Shown here: positions 7,830 through 16,134 of the stretch, piece by piece
Numbering within the stretch: position 1 is the first letter of the stretch
Layout of the letters: the number at the start of each line of letters is the position of its first letter
Made by a program: the position numbers and the translations under genes
Source: Candidatus Fermentibacteraceae bacterium
GTDB lineage: Bacteria; Fermentibacterota; Fermentibacteria; Fermentibacterales; JCC-6
DNA: 36,635 bases
Assembly (NCBI GenBank): GCA_016936235.1
Contig: JAFGPK010000027.1
Coordinates: 1 to 36,635 of the forward strand
Direction of reading: 5' to 3'
Notes under the pieces: model-generated
What the model was told of the DNA's origin: nothing
Database searches by the model: none
Seen by the model: the letters and a program-made list of their open reading frames with translations, nothing else

Positions 7830-8636
7830 TCAGTAGATGATCACAGGAGCCCCCACCGGGAGGGTCCTGTAAAGGGCCTCCAGGTCGGAACTGCTCATTC
7901 TTATGCATCCGTGGCTGACGTTACTGCCCCTTCCCACGCCGTAGTGTATCAGTATTCCCCCGCCCAGGTCAAGCTTGTAGGAACCCAGCGCGCCCGGAAC
8001 CCTCTGAACGTAGATCCTCTCAGAGGCCGTGAGGGAATCGTTGTAATACGCGATCTGGGCTGCCCAGGGTATGGTATCCGGTATCACGACGTAATCATCG
8101 GGTTCGGGAGGAGTCATGTTCATCTCTTCCCAGTACCAGTCCGGTCTGTACCAGTAGGGATTCTCACCCTTCTCTATCACGTACCTGAGTCCCCTGGGAG
8201 TCGAGAAATCCCAGACCTGGCCGTCATCGTTGCCTGTCCATCCCTTGCCCGTGCCGCAGTAGCCTGACCTGACCACCATCTCAGTGCCGTCTTCAAGGTT
8301 CCTTCTAAGATGGAACCTGTTCTGATAGGTGTCGATCAGGAGGTAATAGCCGGTATAGTCGTTCCTCAGTTCCAGCATCTGGAGATAAGCCTCCAGGGAA
8401 TCCAGCCTCAGGGTCATCATGAAGATAGAATCGCTGCGCAGGCTGTAGAATCGGTTCATTCCCGCCAGCGTGTCCATCTCCAAGCTTATGGCCCTCATGC
8501 GGCTGTCGGCGAAGCCGTAATCCATCTGAAGCCTGCCGAGCCTCCTCGACAGCATGTTGGCGCTGACGAGGCTGACTGCAAGGGCGACGGTGAGGACGCA
8601 ACCCAGTACGATAAGCGGAGTTCTCAGGGATTTCAT
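7830..8636 (-). CDS. L,D-transpeptidase (YkuD domain), membrane-anchored
   Basis: YkuD-family enzymes form 3-3 cross-links in peptidoglycan or attach proteins to it through a cysteine nucleophile. This 268-residue protein starts with a transmembrane segment (about 7-26), followed by a probable coiled-coil stretch (about 28-85). It ends in the catalytic domain with H231 and the signature SHGCIR, giving nucleophile C244. Its neighbour downstream on the same strand is the PQQ-propeller gene (gap 27 nt), and upstream lies an M15-type peptidase (gap 14 nt), so it sits in a cell-wall gene group. The usual N-terminal LysM or peptidoglycan-binding domain is absent, with the coiled coil in its place. 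Confidence 0.88.
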   Translation of the reverse strand: MKSLRTPLIVLGCVLTVALAVSLVSANMLSRRLGRLQMDYGFADSRMRAISLEMDTLAGMNRFYSLRSDSIFMMTLRLDSLEAYLQMLELRNDYTGYYLLIDTYQNRFHLRRNLEDGTEMVVRSGYCGTGKGWTGNDDGQVWDFSTPRGLRYVIEKGENPYWYRPDWYWEEMNMTPPEPDDYVVIPDTIPWAAQIAYYNDSLTASERIYVQRVPGALGSYKLDLGGGILIHYGVGRGSNVSHGCIRMSSSDLEALYRTLPVGAPVIIY

Positions 8637-8650
8637 CGTTCAAGCCTTTC

Positions 8651-9580
8651 TCAGATGACTGGATCGTCGATCAGTGTCCTGCACGTGGGCCAGACGGCCC
8701 TGCTGCCCCTGATGTCGATATGCACGAAGGGTCCGTGAGCGGGGATCCACCGGTAGGCGGAAGCTCCTCCGGTCACCACCCTTCCCTGGGCTTCGAGAGC
8801 CCTGACTATCTCTACGAGGTACTCGCCGTCATAGACATCGACCCTCTTGTTCCGGTCAATGTCATCCATAAGGCCGTTGGCCGGCCAGCTCTCTATCCAT
8901 ATGTCGGCCGCCATTCCGTAAAGGTGCAGGCTCTCGCCGGTCTCGTTGCCGATGGACGCGTTGTATGCCGGGGTTCTGAAACCGCTTATGCTGTGAATCC
9001 CCGATGCCTGGGGATATACTTCCCGGACCGCTGTCAGCAGCACTTCCATCTTGTCCGCCAGGCGCAGGTCAAGGGCCATGTACTGGGGATAGCTGCCCTC
9101 GACATGGCAGAGCAAATCTCCAAGGGTCAGGTGTGTCGTCACCCTTGCCCCCATTCCGGCGCTCCCGACCTCTATGAAATAGGCCGGCTTCCGTTCCGTC
9201 CCGTCGCCTTCCCCGTAACTTCCTATGGGAAAAGAGTTTAGCGAAGTCGTCCTCCAGCGGCAGGTTTCCACCGGCACCAGCACAGTGTACTGTTCGGCGC
9301 TCTCCCCTGAGCTTGCATCCAGATGGAATACTCCGTGGCTTCTGGGAGCCCTCCAGCCGAAAGCAGGGCCATGACCGGAGGAGGGTTCTCCTGCCGTGGC
9401 GCTCCATCCAGCCTCGATGCCGCCCAGTGAAAGGGTGACCGAGTCGCCCGGCATAACGATGAAGGCAACCTGGTGGTCCGGCAGAGGAACCCCGTCAACG
9501 CTCATCCGAAGCGCAGGCGAAGCCGGCACGGGATCATCCGCAGTTGAGAAGAGCATCATCCAGACCAGCAACCAGAGCAT
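8651..9580 (-). CDS. Secreted peptidase M15A / DUF882-like cell-wall peptidase
   Basis: The 309-residue protein has a hydrophobic signal-like N-terminus ('MLWLLVWMMLFSTADD'), a beta-rich middle region, and a C-terminal zinc-peptidase domain of the M15A type. This domain contains 'SGFRTPAYNASIG', then 'SLHLYGMAADIW' with H219 and D226, then 'GPFVHIDIRG' with H287. These are the expected zinc ligands of D-Ala-D-Ala carboxypeptidase-like enzymes that trim peptidoglycan stem peptides. The N-terminal part (about 20-190) resembles no family I can name. It lies between purN and the L,D-transpeptidase gene, supporting a wall-remodelling role. Confidence 0.8.
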   Translation of the reverse strand: MLWLLVWMMLFSTADDPVPASPALRMSVDGVPLPDHQVAFIVMPGDSVTLSLGGIEAGWSATAGEPSSGHGPAFGWRAPRSHGVFHLDASSGESAEQYTVLVPVETCRWRTTSLNSFPIGSYGEGDGTERKPAYFIEVGSAGMGARVTTHLTLGDLLCHVEGSYPQYMALDLRLADKMEVLLTAVREVYPQASGIHSISGFRTPAYNASIGNETGESLHLYGMAADIWIESWPANGLMDDIDRNKRVDVYDGEYLVEIVRALEAQGRVVTGGASAYRWIPAHGPFVHIDIRGSRAVWPTCRTLIDDPVI

Positions 9581-9607
9581 CTCAAGACCACCTTCCGGTA
9601 ACGCGGA

Positions 9608-10264
9608 TCACGGTACATCGCCCCGCTTGAGGCCGGATAGGACCCTTCTGCCCGAAATGGACAGACGATGGTCGCAGTGGAGCTTCACCGCCTGTGGATA
9701 GGCGATGTGCTCCTGCTCCAGGATCCTGTCTGAAAGGCTGCGGACATCATCATCATCAAGAACGGGCACGCTCCGCTGGAGTATTATGGGACCGGTATCT
9801 ACTCCTGCGTCGACGTAGTGCACCGTGCATCCGCTTATGGTAACGCCATAGGACAGAGCCTTTTCCTGCGCATCCAGCCCCGGGAAGGATGGGAGCAGCG
9901 AAGGGTGGATGTTCATTATCCTGCCGCCGTATTCGCTGATCATCGGACCCTTGATTATCCTCATGAGCCCGGCCAGGCAGACCAGTTGTATCCCTCTGTC
10001 CCTCATGATGCCGGTCCAGTTCTCCTCAGCGGACTCCGAGAACCTTGTGCGGTATTTCCCGGGGGATAAGTACATGGATTCCACGCCCAGTTCCAGGGCT
10101 CGTTTCAGTACAGGGGCTTCGGGATTGTCCGACACCAGGAGGACCACCCTGCCCCTGCCGGTGTCTCCCCTGCAGAGGGCTTCGAAATTGGATCCCCTGC
10201 CGGAGGCAAGGACGGCCACTCTGACATCATCCCCGCCGGCGCCCCGATCACCCGCCATCATCAC
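9608..10264 (-). CDS. purN: Phosphoribosylglycinamide formyltransferase
   Basis: PurN transfers a formyl group from 10-formyltetrahydrofolate to GAR, step 3 of purine synthesis. The 218-residue protein has 'VAVLASGRGSNFEAL' at the nucleotide-binding end and 'MNIHPSLLPSFPGLDAQEKAL'. N118, H120 and D156 ('GVDTGPII') are spaced exactly as the E. coli catalytic triad N106/H108/D144. The first three Met codons crowd the start. The last ATG of this run has AGGTGATG just upstream. The reading overlaps the stop of the barrel-like gene by 4 nt. No other pur gene is in the window. Confidence 0.95.
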   Translation of the reverse strand: MMMAGDRGAGGDDVRVAVLASGRGSNFEALCRGDTGRGRVVLLVSDNPEAPVLKRALELGVESMYLSPGKYRTRFSESAEENWTGIMRDRGIQLVCLAGLMRIIKGPMISEYGGRIMNIHPSLLPSFPGLDAQEKALSYGVTISGCTVHYVDAGVDTGPIILQRSVPVLDDDDVRSLSDRILEQEHIAYPQAVKLHCDHRLSISGRRVLSGLKRGDVP

Positions 10265-11493
10265 CTGTCATCAATGTCCAGCGTTTCCCTGCGGTCGCTG
10301 AACGTCCATGTGATACCGAAGGAATAGCTCCTCCAGTCGTCAAGCACATCTTCCAGCGCAAAAATGAATGCAAACCTGCCCAATGTAAACATCGACCCGG
10401 CATCCATCGTTCCGACGGTGGATGTGTCGGTACCGGTCACCTCCCAGGAAACGCCGCCGTAGAGTCTGCCGGCCGCCCCCCAACGGACCGAGGGCATGAG
10501 TGTACCGTTGAAGGCAAGCGTATCCCCGCCCGCACGGGCTCCGGCATGGAGGAAACCGTAATCGGTGTTCAGCACGGTCTGGAGGCCTGCTGTGCAGACT
10601 CCGTCCCATACTTCGACGAAGAGGTCCGATGGCCCTGCGCCGACGGCTCCCATCACTCTCGGATCAGCTCCCGGTTCAGCCGTCAGTCCCGCCTGCAGAC
10701 GCAACACCCACGGCTCTGCGATCAGTCCTGCAGTGCCTCCGAAAAGCAGTTCCCCGTCATCGTCCACCATATCTCCCCTTGCCACGGCCCTCATTCCTCC
10801 CACAGGCATCTCCAGCCGGAGATGGCCCTGTACGTTGTGAACGGAGTCATCCTCAAGTGAAGCGGCGGCAGCGGATCGCACTGAAAACGGACCCGCATTC
10901 AGTCCCCACATCGCGAGGGCTTCCCAGTATTCGCCCCCTGAGCGGAAATGAGCGAAGGTGATCCTGGCAAGACCTTCATCGGGTCGCCATCCGGTCCAGA
11001 GAGCGTAGCCGTCCTCAACTGCCCGCCATCCGCGGCCTCCCGCCTCCAGTTCTCCGAAACCCAGAACGAATCGCTGATTGTTTACCGTATCTTCTCTTGT
11101 CATGCTGAGATCCATCTTGAACAGAGACGTAACGGGACGTCTCAGCCCCGCGGAGTACCTGTTGCCTCCGCCGGTGTTCTCGATGAGCCCTATACCGCTG
11201 TTGAAGGAGCTGTCCGGCACACCGTACGAGGAGAAATCCGTCTCCCATCTCCCCCCTCCCCACACACCGGCTTCCAGGGGAGTCCTCACTGTCAGCGAAT
11301 CGAATGATCCCCAGCCGGGCAGGGGCCGGTAGCCCGATACGGTGACCGGCACTCCGTCCCTTACCACCGACATGCTCCATCCGGTTACGAAGGGCGGGGC
11401 CCACTTGAACATCTCACCGGTCTGTAGGACATCGGAAGGACCGGGGGATATGACGGTCCAGGACAGCAGAGCGGAGAGTATGAAGAGGCTCAC
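10261..11493 (-). CDS. Predicted outer-membrane beta-barrel protein, unknown family
   Basis: The start is GTG at 11493, overlapping the pgi stop (GTGA), and the protein has 410 residues. It begins with a short signal-like hydrophobic segment ('MSLFILSALLSWTVIS'). The rest is dominated by alternating polar/apolar strands with many Gly, Trp and Tyr residues ('RYSAGLRR', 'FVLGFGELEAGGRGW', 'FLHAGARAGGDTLAF', 'LYGGVSWEVTG'). Near the C-terminus the strand 'SYSFGITWTFS' is typical of barrel ends. No catalytic motif is visible. The barrel call is from residue pattern only. It could be a general porin-like protein or a PorV/PorP-type accessory protein. Confidence 0.6.
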   Translation of the reverse strand: MSLFILSALLSWTVISPGPSDVLQTGEMFKWAPPFVTGWSMSVVRDGVPVTVSGYRPLPGWGSFDSLTVRTPLEAGVWGGGRWETDFSSYGVPDSSFNSGIGLIENTGGGNRYSAGLRRPVTSLFKMDLSMTREDTVNNQRFVLGFGELEAGGRGWRAVEDGYALWTGWRPDEGLARITFAHFRSGGEYWEALAMWGLNAGPFSVRSAAAASLEDDSVHNVQGHLRLEMPVGGMRAVARGDMVDDDGELLFGGTAGLIAEPWVLRLQAGLTAEPGADPRVMGAVGAGPSDLFVEVWDGVCTAGLQTVLNTDYGFLHAGARAGGDTLAFNGTLMPSVRWGAAGRLYGGVSWEVTGTDTSTVGTMDAGSMFTLGRFAFIFALEDVLDDWRSYSFGITWTFSDRRETLDIDDR

Positions 11494-12749
11494 GGATCCA
11501 GGTATCCGGGTCTTCCGAGAGCCTCGTAGGTCAGGACCTTGCCACGCTCCACCCCCGGCTGGTCGAGGGGATCGATCCCCAGGGCCAGTCCGCAGAGGAC
11601 GGTCGCCATCTCAAGGGTCATCATCAGTTCTCCCAGTGCTTCGGCATCCAGGGATGCCATGCATAAGCGGCTCACGGGAACTCCCCTCTCCTCCAGAGCC
11701 CTGGCTGTCGCATCCCCCTCAGCAAGTCTGAGCCGGTCAAGAGTAAGCCCTTCCAGGTACGCGATGGAAGGATACTCCTCGAATCCCCCCGGAAGCACAG
11801 GAGCGTCATCCATAGAAGGCGTGGTCACGAAGGTCACGGTCTTGTCGGCGGGGCCCTCCATGAAGAGCTGGACCAGGGAATGCTGGTCGGCGGGTCCCCG
11901 GCATGCCAGAGGGGTCTGGCCGATGCGCACTTCGCGCCCAGACAGGTCCAGTTTCTTTCCGAGGCTTTCGCCCCAAAGCTGCGAGAACCACAGGGCGGTG
12001 CTGAAGAGCCGGTCGTCGTACGTGAAGAACGCATGCACCGGGTAATCCTTGAAATTCGTCAGGAAGGCTGATGCCGCTCTCGCCGCGAGGCTCTCCTCAC
12101 GGAGGTCCCTGAAATCGGACGTCACGGCAGCGGCTCCCTTCAGGAGTGACCTCACATCGACTCCGGCATAGGCGGCGGGGAATGTCGCCACCGGACTCAT
12201 GACGCTGAACCTGCCTCCCACCGAAGGCGGTACCGTAAGCGTGAGCCACCCCATGGCATTCGCCAGCCTCCTCAGGTCCCCCCTCTCAGGATCCGTTACC
12301 GCGACTATTCTGTCAGCGCTGTCGCCGGTCCTCTCCAGCCACCTTCGCAGCGAAATGAAAATGGCCATGGTCTCGGCGGTCCCGCCTGATTTCGTGATAA
12401 CGGTCACCGATGTGGAAGCAGGGTCCAGTTCCGACTCGAGCCTGGAAATGAAGGCGGAGTCGGGCGAATCCGCGATGGTGACGGGAGGATCTGTTGAAAG
12501 TGCATCCATCAGGGCTTTCAGTCCCAGCGAGGAGCCGCCGATCCCGGTCACCACCATCCTGCTGGAACGGCCTCGCATAATACCGGCTGCCTCCATGGCA
12601 CTCCGAAACAGCTCTTCATCGCCGGGAAGGTCCATGAACCCCAGCTTTCCCTTTTCCTGCCATTCACTGAAGACATCCATGACACCCGAGTCCAGCGGTT
12701 CATGATCGAAGCTGGTCCTCAGCTCCAGGGAAGGCGCTTCACGGCTCAC
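11490..12749 (-). CDS. pgi: Glucose-6-phosphate isomerase
   Basis: The enzyme interconverts glucose-6-phosphate and fructose-6-phosphate. Signatures are 'VTGIGGSSLG' (68-76), 'TKSGGTAET' (119-127), 'GGRFSVMSPV', 'GESLGK' with E261, 'DQHSLVQLFMEGP' with H290, and 'QPGVERGK' near the C-terminus. The open frame extends upstream to 13004, but that part lies on top of the adaptor gene and looks non-coding. The GTG at 12749 has GGAG six bases before it and overlaps the upstream stop by 11 nt, giving a normal bacterial length of 419 residues. Confidence 0.94.
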   Translation of the reverse strand: MSREAPSLELRTSFDHEPLDSGVMDVFSEWQEKGKLGFMDLPGDEELFRSAMEAAGIMRGRSSRMVVTGIGGSSLGLKALMDALSTDPPVTIADSPDSAFISRLESELDPASTSVTVITKSGGTAETMAIFISLRRWLERTGDSADRIVAVTDPERGDLRRLANAMGWLTLTVPPSVGGRFSVMSPVATFPAAYAGVDVRSLLKGAAAVTSDFRDLREESLAARAASAFLTNFKDYPVHAFFTYDDRLFSTALWFSQLWGESLGKKLDLSGREVRIGQTPLACRGPADQHSLVQLFMEGPADKTVTFVTTPSMDDAPVLPGGFEEYPSIAYLEGLTLDRLRLAEGDATARALEERGVPVSRLCMASLDAEALGELMMTLEMATVLCGLALGIDPLDQPGVERGKVLTYEALGRPGYLDP

Positions 12750-13635
12750 TATGATCTCCGTTCGTCTTTCCCGCCCAGGTGGCCAGCCTCCGGGGCAGAG
12801 GTCGGACGGGCAGCAACATGACCAGTCCGCGTCCGTACTCCCCCACCCGCTGGACAGGTATTGTGTCATCATCCTCTGAAACGACGTAACTCGACAGATC
12901 GCTCTCGAAGACGGCGACCCTTTCCACTGCCTCGAGTCGTCCGAACAGGGACTCCAGTTCCGAAAGGTCGCCGGAATATACAGCATGATCGGTACGTTCC
13001 TCAACTAACCGCACGGAATCCCCCCCCATAGGCCATCCCGACATGGAGCATCCCTCCGGGGGACGGACCAGGAACAGCCGGCTGCTCTCCACTGCCACTT
13101 CCATCATGATGCTTCCCGGATATATCCGGTTTCCGGGGGATTCCAGCACTCCCGTTATCCGCCCTGCCAGCGGTGAAAGAAGTGGCCGGGCGGAATGGCT
13201 TTCAAGGGAATCAAGCAGCCTTGAGAGGCTGTCCACCCTCTGGACCAGCATGCTGTCCGAGGGCAGGGCCAGAAGCCTGGCGGAGGCTATCTCCAGCTCC
13301 ATTCGCAGTCTTTCCGCGATAACGGTGCCGATATCCTCCATCACCATGGCCAGGGTATCACCGACCATTGCTTCATCCCCTTCCGACACTGTCACTTCGC
13401 GGACGAGGCCGGATCCTTCCCCCGTCCACCCTATCCTGACGGTGTCCGGCGGGGACTGAACGAATGTGAACCCGGTAACATCAACCGGTTCGGAATAATA
13501 CGCCGGGGCCTGTACCGGTGACGACCCTGCCGGTTCGTCCCTGTCACCGCTTCCGCAGCCCGGTGAGAGGACTGCCAGAAGAGCGGGGAGGATCACCGAC
13601 ACTGGACAAAACAACCATGCCCTAGTACTTTTCAC
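12739..13635 (-). CDS. Lipoprotein resembling a HlyD/RND periplasmic adaptor
   Basis: The 298-residue protein, from a GTG start at 13635, has a lipoprotein signal with C27 in 'LSPGC'. A first lipoyl-like half motif 'GLVREVTVSEGDEAMVGDTLAMV' is followed by a helical hairpin (about 105-145) and a second half motif 'LSPLAGRITGVLESPGNRIYPGS'. This half motif - hairpin - half motif order is the architecture of periplasmic adaptor proteins of efflux and type I secretion systems. No inner-membrane transporter or TolC-like gene adjoins it. Its partner, if any, is elsewhere. It is the first gene of the long leftward run and diverges from the gene at 13690. Confidence 0.7.
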   Translation of the reverse strand: MKSTRAWLFCPVSVILPALLAVLSPGCGSGDRDEPAGSSPVQAPAYYSEPVDVTGFTFVQSPPDTVRIGWTGEGSGLVREVTVSEGDEAMVGDTLAMVMEDIGTVIAERLRMELEIASARLLALPSDSMLVQRVDSLSRLLDSLESHSARPLLSPLAGRITGVLESPGNRIYPGSIMMEVAVESSRLFLVRPPEGCSMSGWPMGGDSVRLVEERTDHAVYSGDLSELESLFGRLEAVERVAVFESDLSSYVVSEDDDTIPVQRVGEYGRGLVMLLPVRPLPRRLATWAGKTNGDHSEP

Positions 13636-13689
13636 GTACCGGTTCGCTCCGTTTCCCGTCAGTTCAACCTGTCAAACGAAAGCAGTAAC
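13636..13689. promoter_or_regulatory. Divergent intergenic region, promoter not resolved
   Basis: This 54-nt gap separates two genes that point away from each other, so promoters for both are expected in or near it. A perfect TTGACA lies on the minus strand at 13675-13670, but no convincing -10 hexamer sits 16-18 nt beyond it. On the plus strand nothing clear is seen. Confidence 0.3.
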
Positions 13690-14403
13690 ATGGCACCCCG
13701 GAGAACCATCCTGATACTTTCCATCGCAGCAGTCCTGGTGTCCGGATGCGGTGAAACCAGAACCTCGGGCTTCTACGCCGGAGCCACGACGACCCGCACC
13801 ACCTACGGTGACACCTCAACTACTATATATACAGAAACCTCCTTCTCAACAGCACCCGAGTCCGAGGACACGCTTCTAAACGTCACTTTCGACGATGTGC
13901 TGTCCCAGCCCTTCGGCCCCTCATGCTACTACCAGGTCTACAACGGTGCGATGCATGTGGACAACTCCGTTTTCGATGACCCCGTCGTGCTCCTCTCCAC
14001 AGCAGGTCTTCTCGAAGACGGCCTTGTGGAAGCCCAGTTCGACATCATCGACGCCCCGGCTCACAGCGTTGTCGGCCTGGTCATAAGGGCCGAATCAACG
14101 GAGGATTTCCTCCTCCTGGGGGTCAATTCCAGGGGTCAATACACTGTGCAGCGCTCGATAAGGGGATTATGGGTACCCGTCATGGGTCTCGACCCCTTCG
14201 AGTCCAGCCGGCTGCTCCCATACGGTCAGCCGGGTGTCGAGGTTTCCGCGCTGGTGCACGGGAACTACGTCGATCTGAGGGTGAACGGCCAGCTGATCCA
14301 GGTAATCAGGACCGAACTCCCGGCCCTCGGCCAGGCCGGCGTGTTCATCGACGCGTATGCCAGGGTCAACCTTGACAGACTGACGGTGGTGCCTTCGGAA
14401 TGA
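13690..14403 (+). CDS. Lipoprotein with a concanavalin-like (LamG/DUF1080-type) domain
   Basis: The 237-residue protein carries a lipoprotein signal peptide with C20 in 'LVSGC', then a Thr/Ser-rich linker (about 22-55). It ends in a beta-sandwich-like domain starting 'TLLNVTFDDVLSQPFGPSCYYQVYNGAMHV'. Segments such as 'VVGLVIRAESTEDFLLLGVNSRGQYTVQR' and 'VDLRVNGQLIQVI' match the pattern of LamG/3-keto-disaccharide-hydrolase-type jelly rolls that bind or act on glycans. No catalytic residue could be assigned. It overlaps the deacetylase gene by 4 nt (ATGA), suggesting a shared role at the cell surface. Confidence 0.7.
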   Translation: MAPRRTILILSIAAVLVSGCGETRTSGFYAGATTTRTTYGDTSTTIYTETSFSTAPESEDTLLNVTFDDVLSQPFGPSCYYQVYNGAMHVDNSVFDDPVVLLSTAGLLEDGLVEAQFDIIDAPAHSVVGLVIRAESTEDFLLLGVNSRGQYTVQRSIRGLWVPVMGLDPFESSRLLPYGQPGVEVSALVHGNYVDLRVNGQLIQVIRTELPALGQAGVFIDAYARVNLDRLTVVPSE

Positions 14404-15347
14404 CCGGAATACTGCTCTCTCTTATTCTGCAGGCTTGGACCCCCTGTTCGGGAAGGGCCTCCTGCCTTCGCTACAGCGAACCGGACGAACTGGAGACAAG
14501 GGGACCCAGCGGTATCCCCGTGCTCATGTACCATCATGTCAGCGATCCTGTCGACGGTTATTACGGGGTTTCGACCAGCCGTTTCCGACGCGACCTCGAG
14601 GAACTGGACCAGGCCGGATTCTTCCTCATAGTACCGGAGGACATAGAGAACGGTCTGATGCGGGTCCCCCCTGACAGAAGGCCGGTCCTTCTCACCTTCG
14701 ACGACGGATGGCAGGACAACATGAGCTTTACCGGCATAGGGGATTCCTTTCAGCTGGATCCATCCTGCGCCCTGGCCATCCTTGACGGGTACAGCTCCGA
14801 ACACCCGGAATTCGGGCATGGTGCGGTCTTCTTCATCTCCTGGGACAAGATCCCCTTCGGCCAGGAAGAATTCGTGACGGAGAAGATGAATCTCCTCCTG
14901 GATATGGGGTATGTCATCGGAAACCATACGGACAAGCACACAGACCTTACCAGGCTGTCCATGAGCCTCTGGCGCGACGCGGTGATCAAACCCCTTCAGA
15001 GGTTCAACAGGAGGCTGGGCCTGAGGACATCCCAGGTCCGGACCCTGGCATATCCGGGGGGAAGGCTTCCCAGGGATTCCGGGGCGGAGGAACTCCTCTC
15101 CAGGCTGGATTACATGGGCAGGAAAGCTGTGGCGATGGGCTTCCTCGCCAACGGAAGCATCTCATCCTTCGGCCCTCTTCTCTCTTCTCAGGAGGGCTGG
15201 TTCCGAATCGGCAGGCTGGACATGAGCCGGTACTCAGTGAGCCAGGTTCTGCAGTGGAGCAACATCATGGTCCCGGAAGCCAGGGAGGACCTGCACGATC
15301 CCCTCAGCATGAGGATCCCCTGCCAGGATCCGTTCCCTTCTCGCTGA
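14400..15347 (+). CDS. Polysaccharide deacetylase (NodB-homology)
   Basis: This carbohydrate esterase 4 protein of 315 residues would remove N- or O-acetyl groups from a polysaccharide, for example peptidoglycan or an exopolysaccharide. Visible motifs are 'VLMYHHVSD' near residue 45, MT1 'LTFDDGW' with D101/D102, MT2 'NHTDKHTDL' with the metal ligands H176 and H180, and an 'LAYPGG' MT3-like segment. A hydrophobic N-terminus ('MTGILLSLILQAW') suggests export. The last 44 nt overlap the convergent nitroreductase gene on the other strand. Confidence 0.88.
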   Translation: MTGILLSLILQAWTPCSGRASCLRYSEPDELETRGPSGIPVLMYHHVSDPVDGYYGVSTSRFRRDLEELDQAGFFLIVPEDIENGLMRVPPDRRPVLLTFDDGWQDNMSFTGIGDSFQLDPSCALAILDGYSSEHPEFGHGAVFFISWDKIPFGQEEFVTEKMNLLLDMGYVIGNHTDKHTDLTRLSMSLWRDAVIKPLQRFNRRLGLRTSQVRTLAYPGGRLPRDSGAEELLSRLDYMGRKAVAMGFLANGSISSFGPLLSSQEGWFRIGRLDMSRYSVSQVLQWSNIMVPEAREDLHDPLSMRIPCQDPFPSR

Positions 15348-16134
15348 TCACTCTGTACTCCCTTTCGGGAGCCTTCTGGAGGGGCTCAATGGAGGCATAC
15401 CCGGCGCACAGCACCGCCGTCAGTCTCATTCCCCTGGTGGAAGGCGAATGCCAGGACCTGAAGAGAGGGTAGAGCTTCTCGGCGACTCCGTTCCAGAGTG
15501 TTCCCATACCCATCGATGAGGCCCGGTACATGACCGTGGTCGCCGCTATGATTCCGTCTGCCCTTCCCGTGATATTTCCCCGGGGAACGAAGAAGAACAT
15601 TATCACCGGCGCTCCTCTGAAGACCGGGTCCTCCCCCTTCCTCACGCGCTCCAGGTAGTCCCCCGTCCCTGTGAGCTTTCCCAGAAGGAAGGTCACGCCG
15701 GTGCGAGCAAGAATATCCAGCAACCTCCGCAGCGGTGCCATGAGCCCCTCCGAGGCATCCGCGCCGCGCAGCACCCTTACGGTCACACCCTGGGAATTCC
15801 TGCCCGTGGGAGTCTGACCCAGAATGGAGAGAAGTTCATTCATCTGCTCATCCGATGGGATCTTATCCCTGTACTTCCTCACCGATCTCCTGGTCGTCGC
15901 CAATGCCCGGAATCCCTCCGGCGAGGCCATGTCGGCCTTCTCCGCGGCGGCTTCAAGGCCGAACGCGTTCTCAGGGCAGAACACCCCGCAGTGCCCGCAT
16001 CCGATACATGTCCCGCCGTTGAAGACAGGGCTTCCAGCATCCATGGCCGCCGCCCCCGAAGGGCACAGCGCGGCACATGTTCCGCACCCGGTGCAGAGTT
16101 CCCTTCTGAACCTCTCCTCAGGGAAGGATATCAA
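15304..16134 (-). CDS. Ferredoxin-nitroreductase fusion protein
   Basis: The 276-residue protein has two N-terminal 4Fe-4S clusters (C14/C17/C20/C24 and C43/C46/C49/C53, both CxxCxxCxxxC). An FMN-dependent nitroreductase domain follows from about residue 75 ('ATTRRSVRKYRDKIPSDEQMNELL', 'PTGRNSQ', 'GMGTLWNGV'). Such fusions occur in anaerobes and are thought to pass electrons from the clusters to FMN. The substrate is unknown. It starts with TTG at 16134, overlapping the Ig-like lipoprotein gene by 17 nt, and ends overlapping the deacetylase gene on the opposite strand. Confidence 0.9.
   Translation of the reverse strand: MISFPEERFRRELCTGCGTCAALCPSGAAAMDAGSPVFNGGTCIGCGHCGVFCPENAFGLEAAAEKADMASPEGFRALATTRRSVRKYRDKIPSDEQMNELLSILGQTPTGRNSQGVTVRVLRGADASEGLMAPLRRLLDILARTGVTFLLGKLTGTGDYLERVRKGEDPVFRGAPVIMFFFVPRGNITGRADGIIAATTVMYRASSMGMGTLWNGVAEKLYPLFRSWHSPSTRGMRLTAVLCAGYASIEPLQKAPEREYRVISEKGTDPGRGSSC

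Noticed and set aside
12750-13004. N-terminal extension of the pgi frame
   Set aside because: It overlaps the adaptor gene, is Cys/Trp/Arg-rich and unlike Pgi. GTG at 12749 with GGAG is the better start.
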